Source: Alistipes sp. (lineage in GTDB: Bacteria > Bacteroidota > Bacteroidia > Bacteroidales > Rikenellaceae). From it: 40,667 nt of DNA. This document shows, piece after piece, positions 1 through 8,383 of the stretch. Every line of letters begins with the position of its first letter. Position 1 is the stretch's first letter. Where the stretch lies: the NCBI GenBank assembly GCA_017631035.1, contig JAGBUB010000011.1:1-40667 (forward strand). Direction: 5' to 3'. The translations under genes were made by a program, and so were the position numbers. Below the pieces are notes generated by a model. The model saw only the letters and a program-made list of their open reading frames with translations. It ran no database searches and was not told where the DNA came from.

Positions 1-13
1 CTTTGTTTACTTT

Positions 14-397
14 TTACTTCTTTGCAGCCTTGGGTCGTTTAGCACCATACTTTGAACGACGCTGACGGCGACCGTCTACGCCTGCTGAATCGAGCGCACC
101 GCGCACGAGGTGATAACGTACACCTGGGAGGTCCTTAACACGACCACCACGTACGAGCACGATTGAGTGCTCCTGCAAGTTGTGACCCTCTCCGGGGATG
201 TAGGCATTGACCTCCTTGCCGTTGGTCAAGCGAACACGTGCCACCTTACGCATAGCCGAGTTCGGCTTCTTGGGAGTGGTAGTATATACACGAGTACATA
301 CGCCACGACGCTGGGGACACGCTGCGAGTGCAGGTGACTTACTCTTGTCTACCTGGCTAACTCGACCGTTTCTTACTAACTGTTGAATAGTTGGCAT
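14..397 (-). CDS. rpsL: 30S ribosomal protein S12
   Basis: Encodes the 127-aa protein S12 of the small ribosomal subunit decoding centre, which contributes to tRNA selection accuracy. The sequence shows the family signature [19 protein letters not shown] near residues 40-58 and the second conserved loop [15 protein letters not shown], with the basic tail usual for S12. The length is standard and the ATG is at 395-397. It is the first gene of a minus-strand unit running off the left edge of the window, where rpsG and fusA usually follow in bacteria (not visible here). A good -7 box lies upstream at 467-474. Confidence 0.98.
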   Translation of the reverse strand: MPTIQQLVRNGRVSQVDKSKSPALAACPQRRGVCTRVYTTTPKKPNSAMRKVARVRLTNGKEVNAYIPGEGHNLQEHSIVLVRGGRVKDLPGVRYHLVRGALDSAGVDGRRQRRSKYGAKRPKAAKK

Positions 398-466
398 TGT
401 AAAAACTTTTGTCCTTTAATGGTTAATTTAAAAATTTTCGTCTTCTAAAACGTCCAATTCGGAGTG

Positions 467-474
467 CAAAGGTA
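467..474 (-). promoter_or_regulatory. rpsL promoter -7 element
   Basis: On the minus strand the sequence reads TACCTTTG, a perfect match to the Bacteroidetes TAnnTTTG box. Transcription would start near 460, giving a leader of about 60 nt before the rpsL ATG. I do not see a good TTTG -33 element at the usual spacing. Confidence 0.6.
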
Positions 475-479
475 GTGAA

Positions 480-1258
480 AAAAATTTAATAACACTATAT
501 AAAAGCATCTTTTTTCCGCATTTTTCAGCGATTTAGCCTATTTGCCATTCTTTTTACTTATCGTCACGCTAAAACTATAAGGTTTTATTTATACATAGGG
601 GTTTATGAGCGTATTTTTCAGCACTTTACAATTATTTAACATTGGGGTATGGAAACCGACCAAATTATAGCCAATATGTGGAATATACCCCGTTTCAGGG
701 GCGTAGGAGCGGGGGTAGAGCTGCGACGCCGAAAACGAAAAACGAGGGCGAAAAAGGGTAAAATCAGGCGAAAGTAGTGAAGCCCAAAAACTGGGCAAAA
801 AAGAGCAAATTCGAGGGCAAATTTGGCAAGAATCCCGAAGGATGCGGAGAACGAAAAGAGCCGTTTTTCGGACAAAAACGAGTGCGCTATCGGGGCGCGT
901 CACCCGAAAATGGGAGTGAAAACGGCGAAAAAATGGCAGGCTGTGAGAGTGAATTCATCTATAAAATCGGCAAAAAAGGGGCTAAATTGACAAAAATTGT
1001 TGAAAAAACGTTGATAAATCGGTTTTGCGACAGGGCAAAAAATGGGCCGTCGGAGGGCAAAATCGGGAAAAACAGAGGGCGCTGGAGAGAAAAAAGGGGT
1101 GTACTGGAGTGAAAAACGAAGTGCGCGGGATGAGAAAGAGTGAAAAAAAGAGTAGAACGTACGAGTAAAAATGTAGAACATATCGAAAGAAACGATATGG
1201 GGGAAAGGGTAAGAAGAAGAGTAAAAGGAGTAGAAAAAATGGGTAAAAAATGGGGGAA
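480..1258. other. Long intergenic region, purine-biased, no credible gene
   Basis: About 780 bp between the rpsL promoter and the promoter of the S46 peptidase. Open frames exist on both strands but their translations are low-complexity (Lys/Gly/Glu on plus, Phe/Ser/Pro on minus), unlike the neighbouring proteins, so I do not call them genes. From about 777 to 1258 the plus strand is strikingly rich in A and G, with many variants of GAGTGAAAA and GGCAAAAA. No tRNA, rRNA or known riboswitch is recognised. Confidence 0.6.
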
Positions 1259-1259
1259 T

Positions 1260-1290
1260 TTTGATATTTCGATTCGGCTCACTATCTTTA
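1260..1290 (+). promoter_or_regulatory. Promoter of the S46 peptidase gene
   Basis: TTTG at 1260-1263, a 19-nt spacer, then TATCTTTA at 1283-1290: a near-consensus Bacteroidetes sigma-ABfr promoter with one mismatch. The start point would be near 1297, so an upstream TTG at 1261 cannot be the translation start, which supports initiation at 1327 (or 1315). Confidence 0.75.
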
Positions 1291-1326
1291 CATCCGAAAA
1301 GAATATATAATATAATGTATAATAAT

Positions 1327-3408
1327 ATGAAAAAACTCTTTTTAACACTTACGGCTGCGGTGCTTTCGTTCACTGCAATGGCCGATGAGGGTATGTGGCT
1401 TCTGCCCTACCTTCAGAAAATGAACATCAAGGATATGAAGTCCAAGGGCTTGAAGCTCTCAGCCGAGGATATCTATTCGGTGAACAAGTCGTCGCTCAAG
1501 GACGCTATCGTAATCTTCGGTGGCGGCTGTACCGGCGAGATTGTATCGGAGAAGGGTCTTATCTTCACCAACCACCACTGCGGCTACAGCTCTATTCAGG
1601 CGCTGTCGTCAGTCGAGCACGACTACCTGAAGTATGGCTTCTGGGCATCGTCACACGGCGAGGAGTTGCCCGTACCGGGTCTTTCAGTTCGCTTCGTTGT
1701 ATCGATCGAGGATGTTACTGCAACCATCTTGGGTAACGTACCCTCAATCGCTGGCGAGGAGGAGCGTTCGAAGATCGTAGCAGAGAACACCGACGCATTG
1801 GTAAAGAAGATGAACGAGGGTCTGCCCGAGGGTCAGCAGGCGCAGGTTGTAGCCTTCTTCGGTGGCAATCAGTACTTTGCATTTGTTTATGAGACCTTCA
1901 CCGACATCCGTCTGGTAGGTACTCCTCCCTCATCAATCGGTAAGTTTGGTGGTGACACCGACAACTGGATGTGGCCTCGCCACACTGGCGATTTCTCTAT
2001 CTTCCGTGTATATGCATCGAAGGATAACAAGCCCGCAGCATACTCAAAGGAGAACGTACCCTACAAGCCCAAGCGTCACCTCGAGATCTCGATTGCCGGC
2101 TACAAGGAGAACGACTTTGCAATGGTTATGGGCTTCCCCGGCTCAACAACACGTTATATGACATCGTACGAGATCGACCAGATGCTCGAGGTGGACAACC
2201 CTCAGCGAATCTTCATCCGTGGCGAGCGTCAGGCAATTCTGTGGGAGGCTATGGAGGCAAGCGATGCAGTACGCATCAAGTATGCATCGAAGTATGCAAG
2301 CTCATCGAACTACTGGAAAAACTCAATCGGTATGTCTAACGGCATCCAGAAGCTCGGCGTAAAGGCACAGAAGCAGGCTGAGGAGCGTAAGTTCCAGCAG
2401 TGGGCCGACAAGAACATTCTGCCCGAGGAGCGTTACATCGACGCATTGCCCAATATGGAGAAGACTATCGCTGCCATCACTCCCATCGAGGGCTCGATGC
2501 AGTACCTGCAGGAGGCATTCCTGCGTGGCGTTGAGATTATCACCGCTGCTCGCACCGCTACGGCTCGTCTGGATGCGTTCTACAAGGATTATGAGGTAGA
2601 GCTCGACCGCAAGGTAGCAAAGCGTATGTTCGCCATCGCCAAGGAGAATATGGATCCCAAGTATCTGCCCTCGATCTACGCAGAGGTTATCGACACTCAG
2701 TTTGGCGGTAACATCGACCAGTATGTTGACTGGCTCTACAACAACTCGGCATTCTACTCACTTGAGAAGGCTAAGAACCTGAGCGAGGAGGCCCGCACTC
2801 AGGATCCAGCATACGTATTGGCGCAGTCGGTAATCAAGAGCTACAACTCACTGGTTCCCGAGTATCAGGCACTCAGCCCCCGCTACAACGAGGCACACCG
2901 CCTCTACGTGGATGGTCGTATGAAGATGGAGCCCGAGAAGGCTTGGTATTCTGATGCCAACTTCACAATCCGCTTGACATATGGTCAGGTATTGCCCTAC
3001 AACCCCTCGGATGCTGTGACCTACAACTACTTCACAACACTGGAGGGTGTAATCGCCAAGGAGGATAAGTCGAACCCGTTGGAGTTCACCGTAGAGGAGA
3101 AACTCAAGGAGTTGCACAGCAAGAAGGACTACGGTCGCTATGCCGACAAGGATGGCCGTCTGCACGTTGGATTCCTGGCAAACCTCGACATCACCGGCGG
3201 TAACTCAGGTTCACCCGTTATCGATGGCAAGGGCCGCTTGATTGGTCTTGCGTTCGACGGCAACTGGGAGGCTATGTCGGGTGACGTGGCATTTGAGCCC
3301 GCACTACAGCGTTGTATCGCAGTAGACGTACGCTACGTGTTGTTCGTGATTGACAAGTTTGCAGGCTGCAAGCATATTATGAGCGAGCTCGACATCGTGA
3401 GCAAGTAA
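1327..3408 (+). CDS. S46 family dipeptidyl peptidase, DPP7-like
   Basis: A 693-aa secreted serine peptidase predicted to release dipeptides from oligopeptides in the periplasm, feeding amino-acid metabolism. A signal peptide MKKLFLTLTAAVLSFTAMA precedes the mature protein. The triad is visible: His in TNHHCGY (residues 83-84), Asp in DTDNW (210-214) and Ser627 in GGNSGSPV. Eighteen residues after the Ser, the P1-specificity position is Gly645 in FDGNW. Family knowledge assigns Gly here to DPP7 (broad, hydrophobic P1) and Arg to DPP11 (acidic P1), so this is DPP7-like. The start at 1327 was chosen because it opens the signal peptide and lies after the predicted transcription start; 1315 is a possible alternative. 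It is monocistronic: promoter at 1260-1290, terminator at 3431-3463. Confidence 0.93.
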   Translation: MKKLFLTLTAAVLSFTAMADEGMWLLPYLQKMNIKDMKSKGLKLSAEDIYSVNKSSLKDAIVIFGGGCTGEIVSEKGLIFTNHHCGYSSIQALSSVEHDYLKYGFWASSHGEELPVPGLSVRFVVSIEDVTATILGNVPSIAGEEERSKIVAENTDALVKKMNEGLPEGQQAQVVAFFGGNQYFAFVYETFTDIRLVGTPPSSIGKFGGDTDNWMWPRHTGDFSIFRVYASKDNKPAAYSKENVPYKPKRHLEISIAGYKENDFAMVMGFPGSTTRYMTSYEIDQMLEVDNPQRIFIRGERQAILWEAMEASDAVRIKYASKYASSSNYWKNSIGMSNGIQKLGVKAQKQAEERKFQQWADKNILPEERYIDALPNMEKTIAAITPIEGSMQYLQEAFLRGVEIITAARTATARLDAFYKDYEVELDRKVAKRMFAIAKENMDPKYLPSIYAEVIDTQFGGNIDQYVDWLYNNSAFYSLEKAKNLSEEARTQDPAYVLAQSVIKSYNSLVPEYQALSPRYNEAHRLYVDGRMKMEPEKAWYSDANFTIRLTYGQVLPYNPSDAVTYNYFTTLEGVIAKEDKSNPLEFTVEEKLKELHSKKDYGRYADKDGRLHVGFLANLDITGGNSGSPVIDGKGRLIGLAFDGNWEAMSGDVAFEPALQRCIAVDVRYVLFVIDKFAGCKHIMSELDIVSK

Positions 3409-3430
3409 TACCTTTTATATATAGAGTGAA

Positions 3431-3463
3431 AGAGTGCCAGCTTTAGTGCTGGCACTCTTTTTT
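3431..3463 (+). terminator. Intrinsic terminator after the S46 peptidase
   Basis: Perfect 11-bp stem AGAGTGCCAGC / GCTGGCACTCT (3431-3441 with 3448-3458), a 6-nt loop, and a T-run through 3463. Confidence 0.92.
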
Positions 3464-3495
3464 CTTTGTGGCGAAATACAAAAAGATAGCCCAAA

Positions 3496-3526
3496 TTCGT
3501 TAGTATGAAAAAAAGTGTTATTTTTG
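3496..3526 (+). promoter_or_regulatory. Promoter of the DUF2490 gene pair
   Basis: TTCG at 3496-3499, a 19-nt spacer, then TATTTTTG at 3519-3526, a perfect TAnnTTTG box. The predicted start point near 3533 lies downstream of an in-frame ATG at 3505, which decides in favour of the ATG at 3556. Confidence 0.7.
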
Positions 3527-3555
3527 TATTTAGCGAAATACAAAATGACATTACT

Positions 3556-4335
3556 ATGAAGAGATTTTTACTACTTACACTCACTGCACTGGTAGCCCAC
3601 TGCACCGTAGCACAGGCACAGATACCAACACTTGCCGAGTCGTCGTCGAGCGACCTGCAGGCACGATTTAAGGCGGCCATCGAGATTCCGCTTGGCGATA
3701 AGTGGAGCATACAGTGGGGCGAGCAGTTGCGTACCAAGGATTCGTTCGGCACCATCGACAAGATACTATCGAGCATCACGCTGGACTACGAGCCGTGGAA
3801 ATGGCTGGAGGTAGGTGGCGAGTACGCCTTCGTGAACGAGAAGAAGGGCGCAGGCGACTGGCGCATCAAGCACCGCATAAACTTCAACGTGACGGGTAAG
3901 CTGAAGGTGGGCCGTTTCGACCTTTCGCTACGCGAGCGCATAAGACTGGTGGAGCGCGGCTATGAGACCAACGAGTATGAGACGCCCGACCCATTCACAA
4001 CACTTCGCACTCGATTTAAGGTGGCATACAACACCCCCACTCGCTGGAAGCCCTATGCCTACGCTGAGCTCTACACCACACTCAACGCTCCCAAGGTGGT
4101 GAGCAACTTTATGACCGAGGATTTGGAGCGCGACAACTACATCAACCGCATAAGATTGGTTGTGGGTAGCGAGCTTAAACTAAACGACAAGCACAAGATG
4201 GACCTGCACTATATGGTAAACCTGAACCGCTCGTACAAGATGGGATACGACAAAACCACGGGCGATGTGCAGAAGTGGGCGCTCGAGAAGTTGTGCGCAC
4301 ACGTTATTTGCGTGGAGTATAAATTTACATTATGA
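3556..4335 (+). CDS. DUF2490 family outer-membrane beta-barrel-like protein
   Basis: A 259-aa protein with a Sec signal peptide (MKRFLLLTLTALVAHCTVAQA) followed by alternating amphipathic strands with Trp/Tyr girdles (KWSIQWGEQLRTKDSF, KWLEVGGEYAFV, RFDLSLRERIRLVERGYE) and a C-terminal aromatic residue pattern (VICVEYKFTL) typical of outer-membrane barrels. This matches DUF2490, a common Bacteroidetes family of unknown function. The start was moved from 3505 to 3556 because the promoter overlaps the longer frame and 3556 opens the signal peptide. It overlaps the next gene by 4 bp (ATGA), so the two are translationally coupled. Confidence 0.85.
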   Translation: MKRFLLLTLTALVAHCTVAQAQIPTLAESSSSDLQARFKAAIEIPLGDKWSIQWGEQLRTKDSFGTIDKILSSITLDYEPWKWLEVGGEYAFVNEKKGAGDWRIKHRINFNVTGKLKVGRFDLSLRERIRLVERGYETNEYETPDPFTTLRTRFKVAYNTPTRWKPYAYAELYTTLNAPKVVSNFMTEDLERDNYINRIRLVVGSELKLNDKHKMDLHYMVNLNRSYKMGYDKTTGDVQKWALEKLCAHVICVEYKFTL

Positions 4336-4919
4336 CGAAAAAATTTAACATAATCATCCTTCTGTATGCGATGTTTCTCGCATTGTGCCCCACGATGAGT
4401 GCGGTGGCACAGGTTTTTACTCATCGTCTGCCGATGTACATCGTAAATGGTGAACGCAAGAGCGAGGAAGAGGTGCGAGCCATCGACCCCGAGGATATTG
4501 TGTCAAACGAACTGCTACCAGCCGACGAGGCGACAATCGAGAAGTATGGTCAGGATGCGGCAAATGGAGTGATAGTAATCACTCTGCGCTACGACACCGA
4601 GGCACGCTTTGAGGTGGATGGCGAGGAGACAAACTTCAGCGCCTACATAGCACGCCAGATAAAGTGGAGTGAGATGGACCCCATAGCACAGGTGGTGATG
4701 AAGCTGGAGGTGGGACCCGACGGAGTGGTCAGCGAGAAGGAGCTGCTGGAGTCATCGGATAGGCGACTGCTCAAACGCATACGCTCGGCAATTGAACAGG
4801 CTCCACGATGGGTGGCGGCACAAAAGGATGGCAAGGGAATAACCACGCAACACATATTGCGAATAACCCTACCCATAGGCAGCAAGATGCCACCGAAATG
4901 GGCGGTGATTATACGATAA
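4332..4919 (+). CDS. Secreted plug-like / TonB C-terminal-like protein
   Basis: A 195-aa protein with a signal peptide (residues 1-27, ending AVAQ). Residues about 33-84 (MYIVNGERKSEEEVRAI, then IEKYGQDAANGVIVITLR) resemble the short plug motif of TonB-dependent receptors, where a named residue precedes YG..AANGVI.I. Residues about 95-190 (ARQIKWSEMDPIAQVVMKLEV, GPDGVVSEKELLESSD, IEQAPRWVAAQKDGKGITTQHILRITLPI) look like a TonB C-terminal domain (gxV....v..SSg...ld..a...v...p.w.Pa...G). Bacteroidetes carry such pieces in BlaR1/M56 proteins; here there is no peptidase and no cytoplasmic anchor. It is coupled to the DUF2490 gene, so it may act with that envelope protein. Function unknown. Confidence 0.7.
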   Translation: MTKKFNIIILLYAMFLALCPTMSAVAQVFTHRLPMYIVNGERKSEEEVRAIDPEDIVSNELLPADEATIEKYGQDAANGVIVITLRYDTEARFEVDGEETNFSAYIARQIKWSEMDPIAQVVMKLEVGPDGVVSEKELLESSDRRLLKRIRSAIEQAPRWVAAQKDGKGITTQHILRITLPIGSKMPPKWAVIIR

Positions 4920-4925
4920 AAGATA

Positions 4926-4955
4926 GGCTGATAACAGAGAGTTATCAGCCTTTTT
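4926..4955 (+). terminator. Intrinsic terminator after the DUF2490 pair
   Basis: Perfect 10-bp stem GGCTGATAAC / GTTATCAGCC (4926-4935 with 4941-4950), loop AGAGA, followed by TTTTT. It may also serve weakly on the minus strand for the convergent nitroreductase gene. Confidence 0.92.
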
Positions 4956-4999
4956 CTTGTACCATAAATTTGTATAACAAGAGCCTTGTTAGACTTTTT

Positions 5000-5527
5000 T
5001 TATAGCCAGTGTACACGCTCCTCGCCTTCGTATGGAGGCAGGGGCTTGGGCTCGAAATCGGAGTAGCCGAGCGCCACGGCGCAGAGAATGCCATAGTGGG
5101 CGGGAATACCGAGAAGCGAACGAAGGTAGTCGTCGGCCTTTGCACCCTCGGGCTCATCCTTGAGGCAGGGACGATCGTTGACGTGTACCCAGCACGAAGC
5201 CAAACCCTCGTCGACAACGGCGAGCTGGATGGTGGTGGCGGCAATGGCGCAGTTGTCAATCCACAGGTCAGTTGCCTGCTTGTCGCCTGCCACGACGATG
5301 GCGGCTGTGGCATCCTTCATAAAGGCTGAGCCGTAGTCGCGCATATGCGACATTCGCTCGAGCAAGGCGCTATCCTCAACTACATAGAAACGTGTAGAAC
5401 GCGTATTACGCGATGTGGGAGCCACCAAAGCGGCATCGATGATGCGCTGTAACTTCTCTCGCTCGACGGGTGTTGAGAGGAACTTGCGTGTCGAACGACG
5501 ACGCGAGATAATCTGTTTGAATTCCAT
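5000..5527 (-). CDS. Nitroreductase family protein (FMN-dependent)
   Basis: A 175-aa cytoplasmic flavoprotein of the nitroreductase fold, which reduces nitro compounds or quinones with NAD(P)H. The N-terminal RRRSTRKF (residues 9-16) is the FMN-phosphate binding signature, and residues about 34-40 (LVAPTSRN) form the second FMN contact. The C-terminal LLGIPAHYGILCAVALGYSDFEPKPLPP is the usual distal motif. It is at the short end of the family and the true substrate cannot be inferred. It lies 59 bp downstream of the PKD lipoprotein gene on the same strand and converges with the DUF2490 pair. Confidence 0.9.
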   Translation of the reverse strand: MEFKQIISRRRSTRKFLSTPVEREKLQRIIDAALVAPTSRNTRSTRFYVVEDSALLERMSHMRDYGSAFMKDATAAIVVAGDKQATDLWIDNCAIAATTIQLAVVDEGLASCWVHVNDRPCLKDEPEGAKADDYLRSLLGIPAHYGILCAVALGYSDFEPKPLPPYEGEERVHWL

Positions 5528-5559
5528 AATCTAATCTATTTTGTTTTAGATGCTATTTA

Positions 5560-5576
5560 AATTTGGTCGCCAAATT
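5560..5576. promoter_or_regulatory. Inverted repeat between PKD and nitroreductase genes
   Basis: AATTTGG-TCG-CCAAATT, 7-bp perfect arms, in the 59-bp spacer upstream of the nitroreductase gene. It could be an operator or a weak hairpin; there is no T-run in the minus direction. Confidence 0.4.
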
Positions 5577-5586
5577 AAACAGCTTC

Positions 5587-7254
5587 TTACATATTTTCAT
5601 CCTCAAAGGCAAGTACCTCGGTCGAAATCTCGCCCAGGGCGCCCGCCACAAAATTGATAGCCGACTGCACCTTTATAAAGTCGATATACTGCAGGCCTAC
5701 GGCAGAGCCATCGGCCGCTACGGCCGACGATATCTTGAAATAGGTCTTCGCACTGGTGGCGGCGGAAGAGTCGCTATCGGTGCCCTGATTATCGGCATAG
5801 CCCCACTCGTAGGCATTATTAACCTGATTGCCCGTGGTGGCATCGACTACGGTATTGGGCTCAAGCAGTGAGCCGTAGAGCGTAAGAGACGGTCCCTCCC
5901 ACGCAGGGTAGTATGAGGGCTGGGTATGGGTAGAGTTACGGCTTATGAAGCCACTCTTGCCACGATTATCCATCCACTGCACATTCATATTATCGTACTC
6001 GGGGCGGTAATAGGTGATGGCGTAGCCTCGCTGGTAGGTGGACTTGCCCCACTCCGAGCCACGCAGTTCGTACCACACATCGTCGGGCAGACCATTGCCG
6101 TTGGAGTCCTGCATAACCCACACGATACCCGCCTCTGACGAGCCTTCGTACATATTACCCGTAATGCTGAAATCGTACTCCTCGCCACTTGCTATGCTAT
6201 GGTCGAAGCCCACAACAACATAGCCACCCCACGCTCCTAGCGAGAGGTATTTACCCTGAGAGAGTCGGCCCTCGGCATAGGTCGTAGCCGACGCAGCACT
6301 CTGCTCGCCGGCAAAGCCCGACTGCGGCTCGTTGATAAACTGACCTGCGGCAGGACGATACTCATAGACCTTGTTGCTGGTTGCCTTGCTCGACTCGCCT
6401 ACAGCGCGACGGTAGGTGCCCTCGGCGGGGGTTACCTCGACCTCCACCTCGCGAGTGAGCGAATAGCCGTCGGGGTCGGCAACGGTGAGTGTTATGTTAT
6501 ATGTTCCCACGCTTGTAGGGGTAAAGGCGAAGATGGCATCGGTAGACTCTACCCCACCCACACGCCAGCTATATGAGGGCGAAGCGAAGTTGCAGAGCGC
6601 AGCGTCGAGGTAGAGGGTGCGGCCGAGCGGAGTGGCGAAATATGATGGCATAAGTATCTCGCCAGCAAGGTGTTCCATCACACGAAGTGTAACTTGCTTG
6701 GTTGTAGAGCCATCGGCATTTGTAACGCAGAGCGAGAGGCTATGCTCGCCTGCGGAGTGGTTAATAAGCGTGCAGGTGGGTGAGGTAGAAACGGGCACGC
6801 CATCGAGCGACCACTCATATTGAGCCTCAGCACCACCGTTGAGCACATTGGGCACGATGGTATACTCGCCCACGGGGATGGTCAGCACACCCTCGTCGTT
6901 GGTTGCAAACGAGATAAGTGGTAGTTGCAGAGCCTCGACATCTATGCGGATATCCTCCTCGCTGCTACCCGTCGGATTGGTCACACGGAAGGTGAGATAG
7001 AAGGTGCCCTCTTTCGTTGCCGTGAAGGTATAGGAGGGTGTGGTGGCGAGGGTTACGCCATCCTGAATCCACTGGTAGCTCTGGCCATAGGTCGTAGTGG
7101 GTGCAAGGGTGAGAGACTGGCCCACCTTGAGGGTATAGTAGCCGCCTGCCTCGCCAAGCGAGATGGTGGGCAGAGGGTCCGTAGTAAGCTCCGTATGTGA
7201 GTTGCAGGCGCCAAGAAGCGCAAGCAGGGTGAATAATATGAGTAGTCTCTTCAT
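5587..7254 (-). CDS. Surface lipoprotein with PKD repeats
   Basis: A 555-aa predicted lipoprotein: MKRLLILFTLLALLGAC puts the lipobox Cys at residue 17. Three PKD/Ig-like repeats follow between about residues 30 and 275 (each with YTLKVG or similar, then SYQW..DG, ending in YNITLTVADPDG-like strands). The last 270 residues form one compact domain containing DSNGNGLPDDVWYELRGSEW, a motif I associate with Bacteroidetes cell-surface proteins, some near corrinoid-uptake genes; no B12 riboswitch is seen here. The longer frame to 7431 is rejected because 7254 opens the signal peptide and follows the amidohydrolase stop by 4 bp. It is the last gene of the holB-to-PKD run. Ligand unknown. Confidence 0.85.
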   Translation of the reverse strand: MKRLLILFTLLALLGACNSHTELTTDPLPTISLGEAGGYYTLKVGQSLTLAPTTTYGQSYQWIQDGVTLATTPSYTFTATKEGTFYLTFRVTNPTGSSEEDIRIDVEALQLPLISFATNDEGVLTIPVGEYTIVPNVLNGGAEAQYEWSLDGVPVSTSPTCTLINHSAGEHSLSLCVTNADGSTTKQVTLRVMEHLAGEILMPSYFATPLGRTLYLDAALCNFASPSYSWRVGGVESTDAIFAFTPTSVGTYNITLTVADPDGYSLTREVEVEVTPAEGTYRRAVGESSKATSNKVYEYRPAAGQFINEPQSGFAGEQSAASATTYAEGRLSQGKYLSLGAWGGYVVVGFDHSIASGEEYDFSITGNMYEGSSEAGIVWVMQDSNGNGLPDDVWYELRGSEWGKSTYQRGYAITYYRPEYDNMNVQWMDNRGKSGFISRNSTHTQPSYYPAWEGPSLTLYGSLLEPNTVVDATTGNQVNNAYEWGYADNQGTDSDSSAATSAKTYFKISSAVAADGSAVGLQYIDFIKVQSAINFVAGALGEISTEVLAFEDENM

Positions 7255-7258
7255 AAGT

Positions 7259-8380
7259 CTAAATAATTCTTCGTGCCGTAGCCGATGCCGAAAGTCCCTC
7301 CTGCGAGAAGCCCTCGATGTGAACGAGTCCCGGGCATTTGCCGACCTCAATAGAGCCCAGCTCATCCTCCATACCCAAGGCTCTTGCTCCGCCCAGCGTA
7401 GCCCACTCGAAGCGCTCGGCAATGGGCACATCGGGCAGGGCCCTTATCTCCTCGAGCATAGATAGCGAGGTGTTCGAGGCGAGGGAGTCGGTACCTAAGC
7501 AGATAAGAGCATTGCGGCGACGCAACAGCTCGAAGGCGGGGCGCAGGCCCGATATATAATCGTTGGAGCGGGGGCACAATACCCACGCCACGGGGTGACT
7601 AAAATGGGACTCAAGGGCAGTGACATCCTCCTCGTCGATGCAACAGTTATGCACCAGGATAAGGCGCTGTGAGGCGTCAAGCGAAGAGCACAGACGCTGG
7701 GCGGGAGAGCCATAGTGCAGGAAGTCGCACTGCCAGCCCATACGCTCGTACCACGACCACAACGAGCCTGCGTGGGAATATAGCGCACGCTCGTCGGGCG
7801 ACTCCATAAAGTGAATCGAAAGAGGGTTATTGCCCGCCATAGCGGCTACCGCCTCGAAAGCCTCCTGCTGCAACGAGTAGGTGGAGTGAGGTGTAGGCGA
7901 GGTGGCGGGATGCTCGAGTAGAGGCGCTATGGCCTCGACAGAGGATAATAGTCCGAATAGTTCGGCAAAGGAGTGGTAGCGGATGGGACTTTGGCTCTTC
8001 ATCGGGTAGGAGCTTTCGCCATTGACCACATCGCCCACGGCCTGCACACCCTCGGCCCACATAGTGGCATCGGCTGCGCGCAGGGCACAATCGCGCTCCT
8101 CGGCTGAGAAGCCTCCTCGCACCTGTCCGATGGCTCGTGCAAAGCCCGCAAAGCCTGTACCCGGCTCGATGGCGCCACGCAGATAGGAGAGTTCGATATG
8201 GCAATGGGCATTGACAAAGCCTGCCGAGATGGCGCCCGAGTAGAACTCGGTGTAGGGGCTATTGTCGAGTTGCTGCCACTGCTCGACACTCACCACACGT
8301 CCCGCATCGTCAACCGAGATGAGGGGACGTGGCGTTATGCGACCACGGTCGATGAGGTAGTGTGAGGCTATACGGCGCAT
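7259..8380 (-). CDS. Amidohydrolase-superfamily deaminase-like protein
   Basis: A 373-aa cytoplasmic metal-dependent hydrolase. The metal and catalytic residues are all present: NAHCH (His59, His61), SIHFMES (His190, Glu193), LVHN (His244) and LGTDSLASN (Asp298). The CPRSNDYI stretch at 269-276 is shared with aminodeoxyfutalosine and related TRZ/ATZ deaminases. By this motif it could act as the deaminase of the futalosine menaquinone route, but no mqn gene is nearby, so that is a weak inference; another N-heterocycle deaminase is equally possible. It lies 3 bp after the DUF4296 gene, within the long minus-strand run. Confidence 0.85.
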   Translation of the reverse strand: MRRIASHYLIDRGRITPRPLISVDDAGRVVSVEQWQQLDNSPYTEFYSGAISAGFVNAHCHIELSYLRGAIEPGTGFAGFARAIGQVRGGFSAEERDCALRAADATMWAEGVQAVGDVVNGESSYPMKSQSPIRYHSFAELFGLLSSVEAIAPLLEHPATSPTPHSTYSLQQEAFEAVAAMAGNNPLSIHFMESPDERALYSHAGSLWSWYERMGWQCDFLHYGSPAQRLCSSLDASQRLILVHNCCIDEEDVTALESHFSHPVAWVLCPRSNDYISGLRPAFELLRRRNALICLGTDSLASNTSLSMLEEIRALPDVPIAERFEWATLGGARALGMEDELGSIEVGKCPGLVHIEGFSQEGLSASATARRII

Positions 8381-8383
8381 AGG

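Noticed and set aside
777-1112. Open frame of 111 codons on the plus strand in the rpsL spacer
   Set aside because: Low-complexity Lys/Gly/Glu product, no start context, and equally long frames exist on the other strand; it reflects the purine bias.
900-1373. Open frame of 157 codons on the minus strand
   Set aside because: Phe/Ser/Pro-rich complement of the purine tract that also overlaps the peptidase promoter and signal peptide.
5587-7254. Cobalamin transport locus suggested by the PKD lipoprotein
   Set aside because: No B12 riboswitch, BtuB or corrinoid gene is present in the window.
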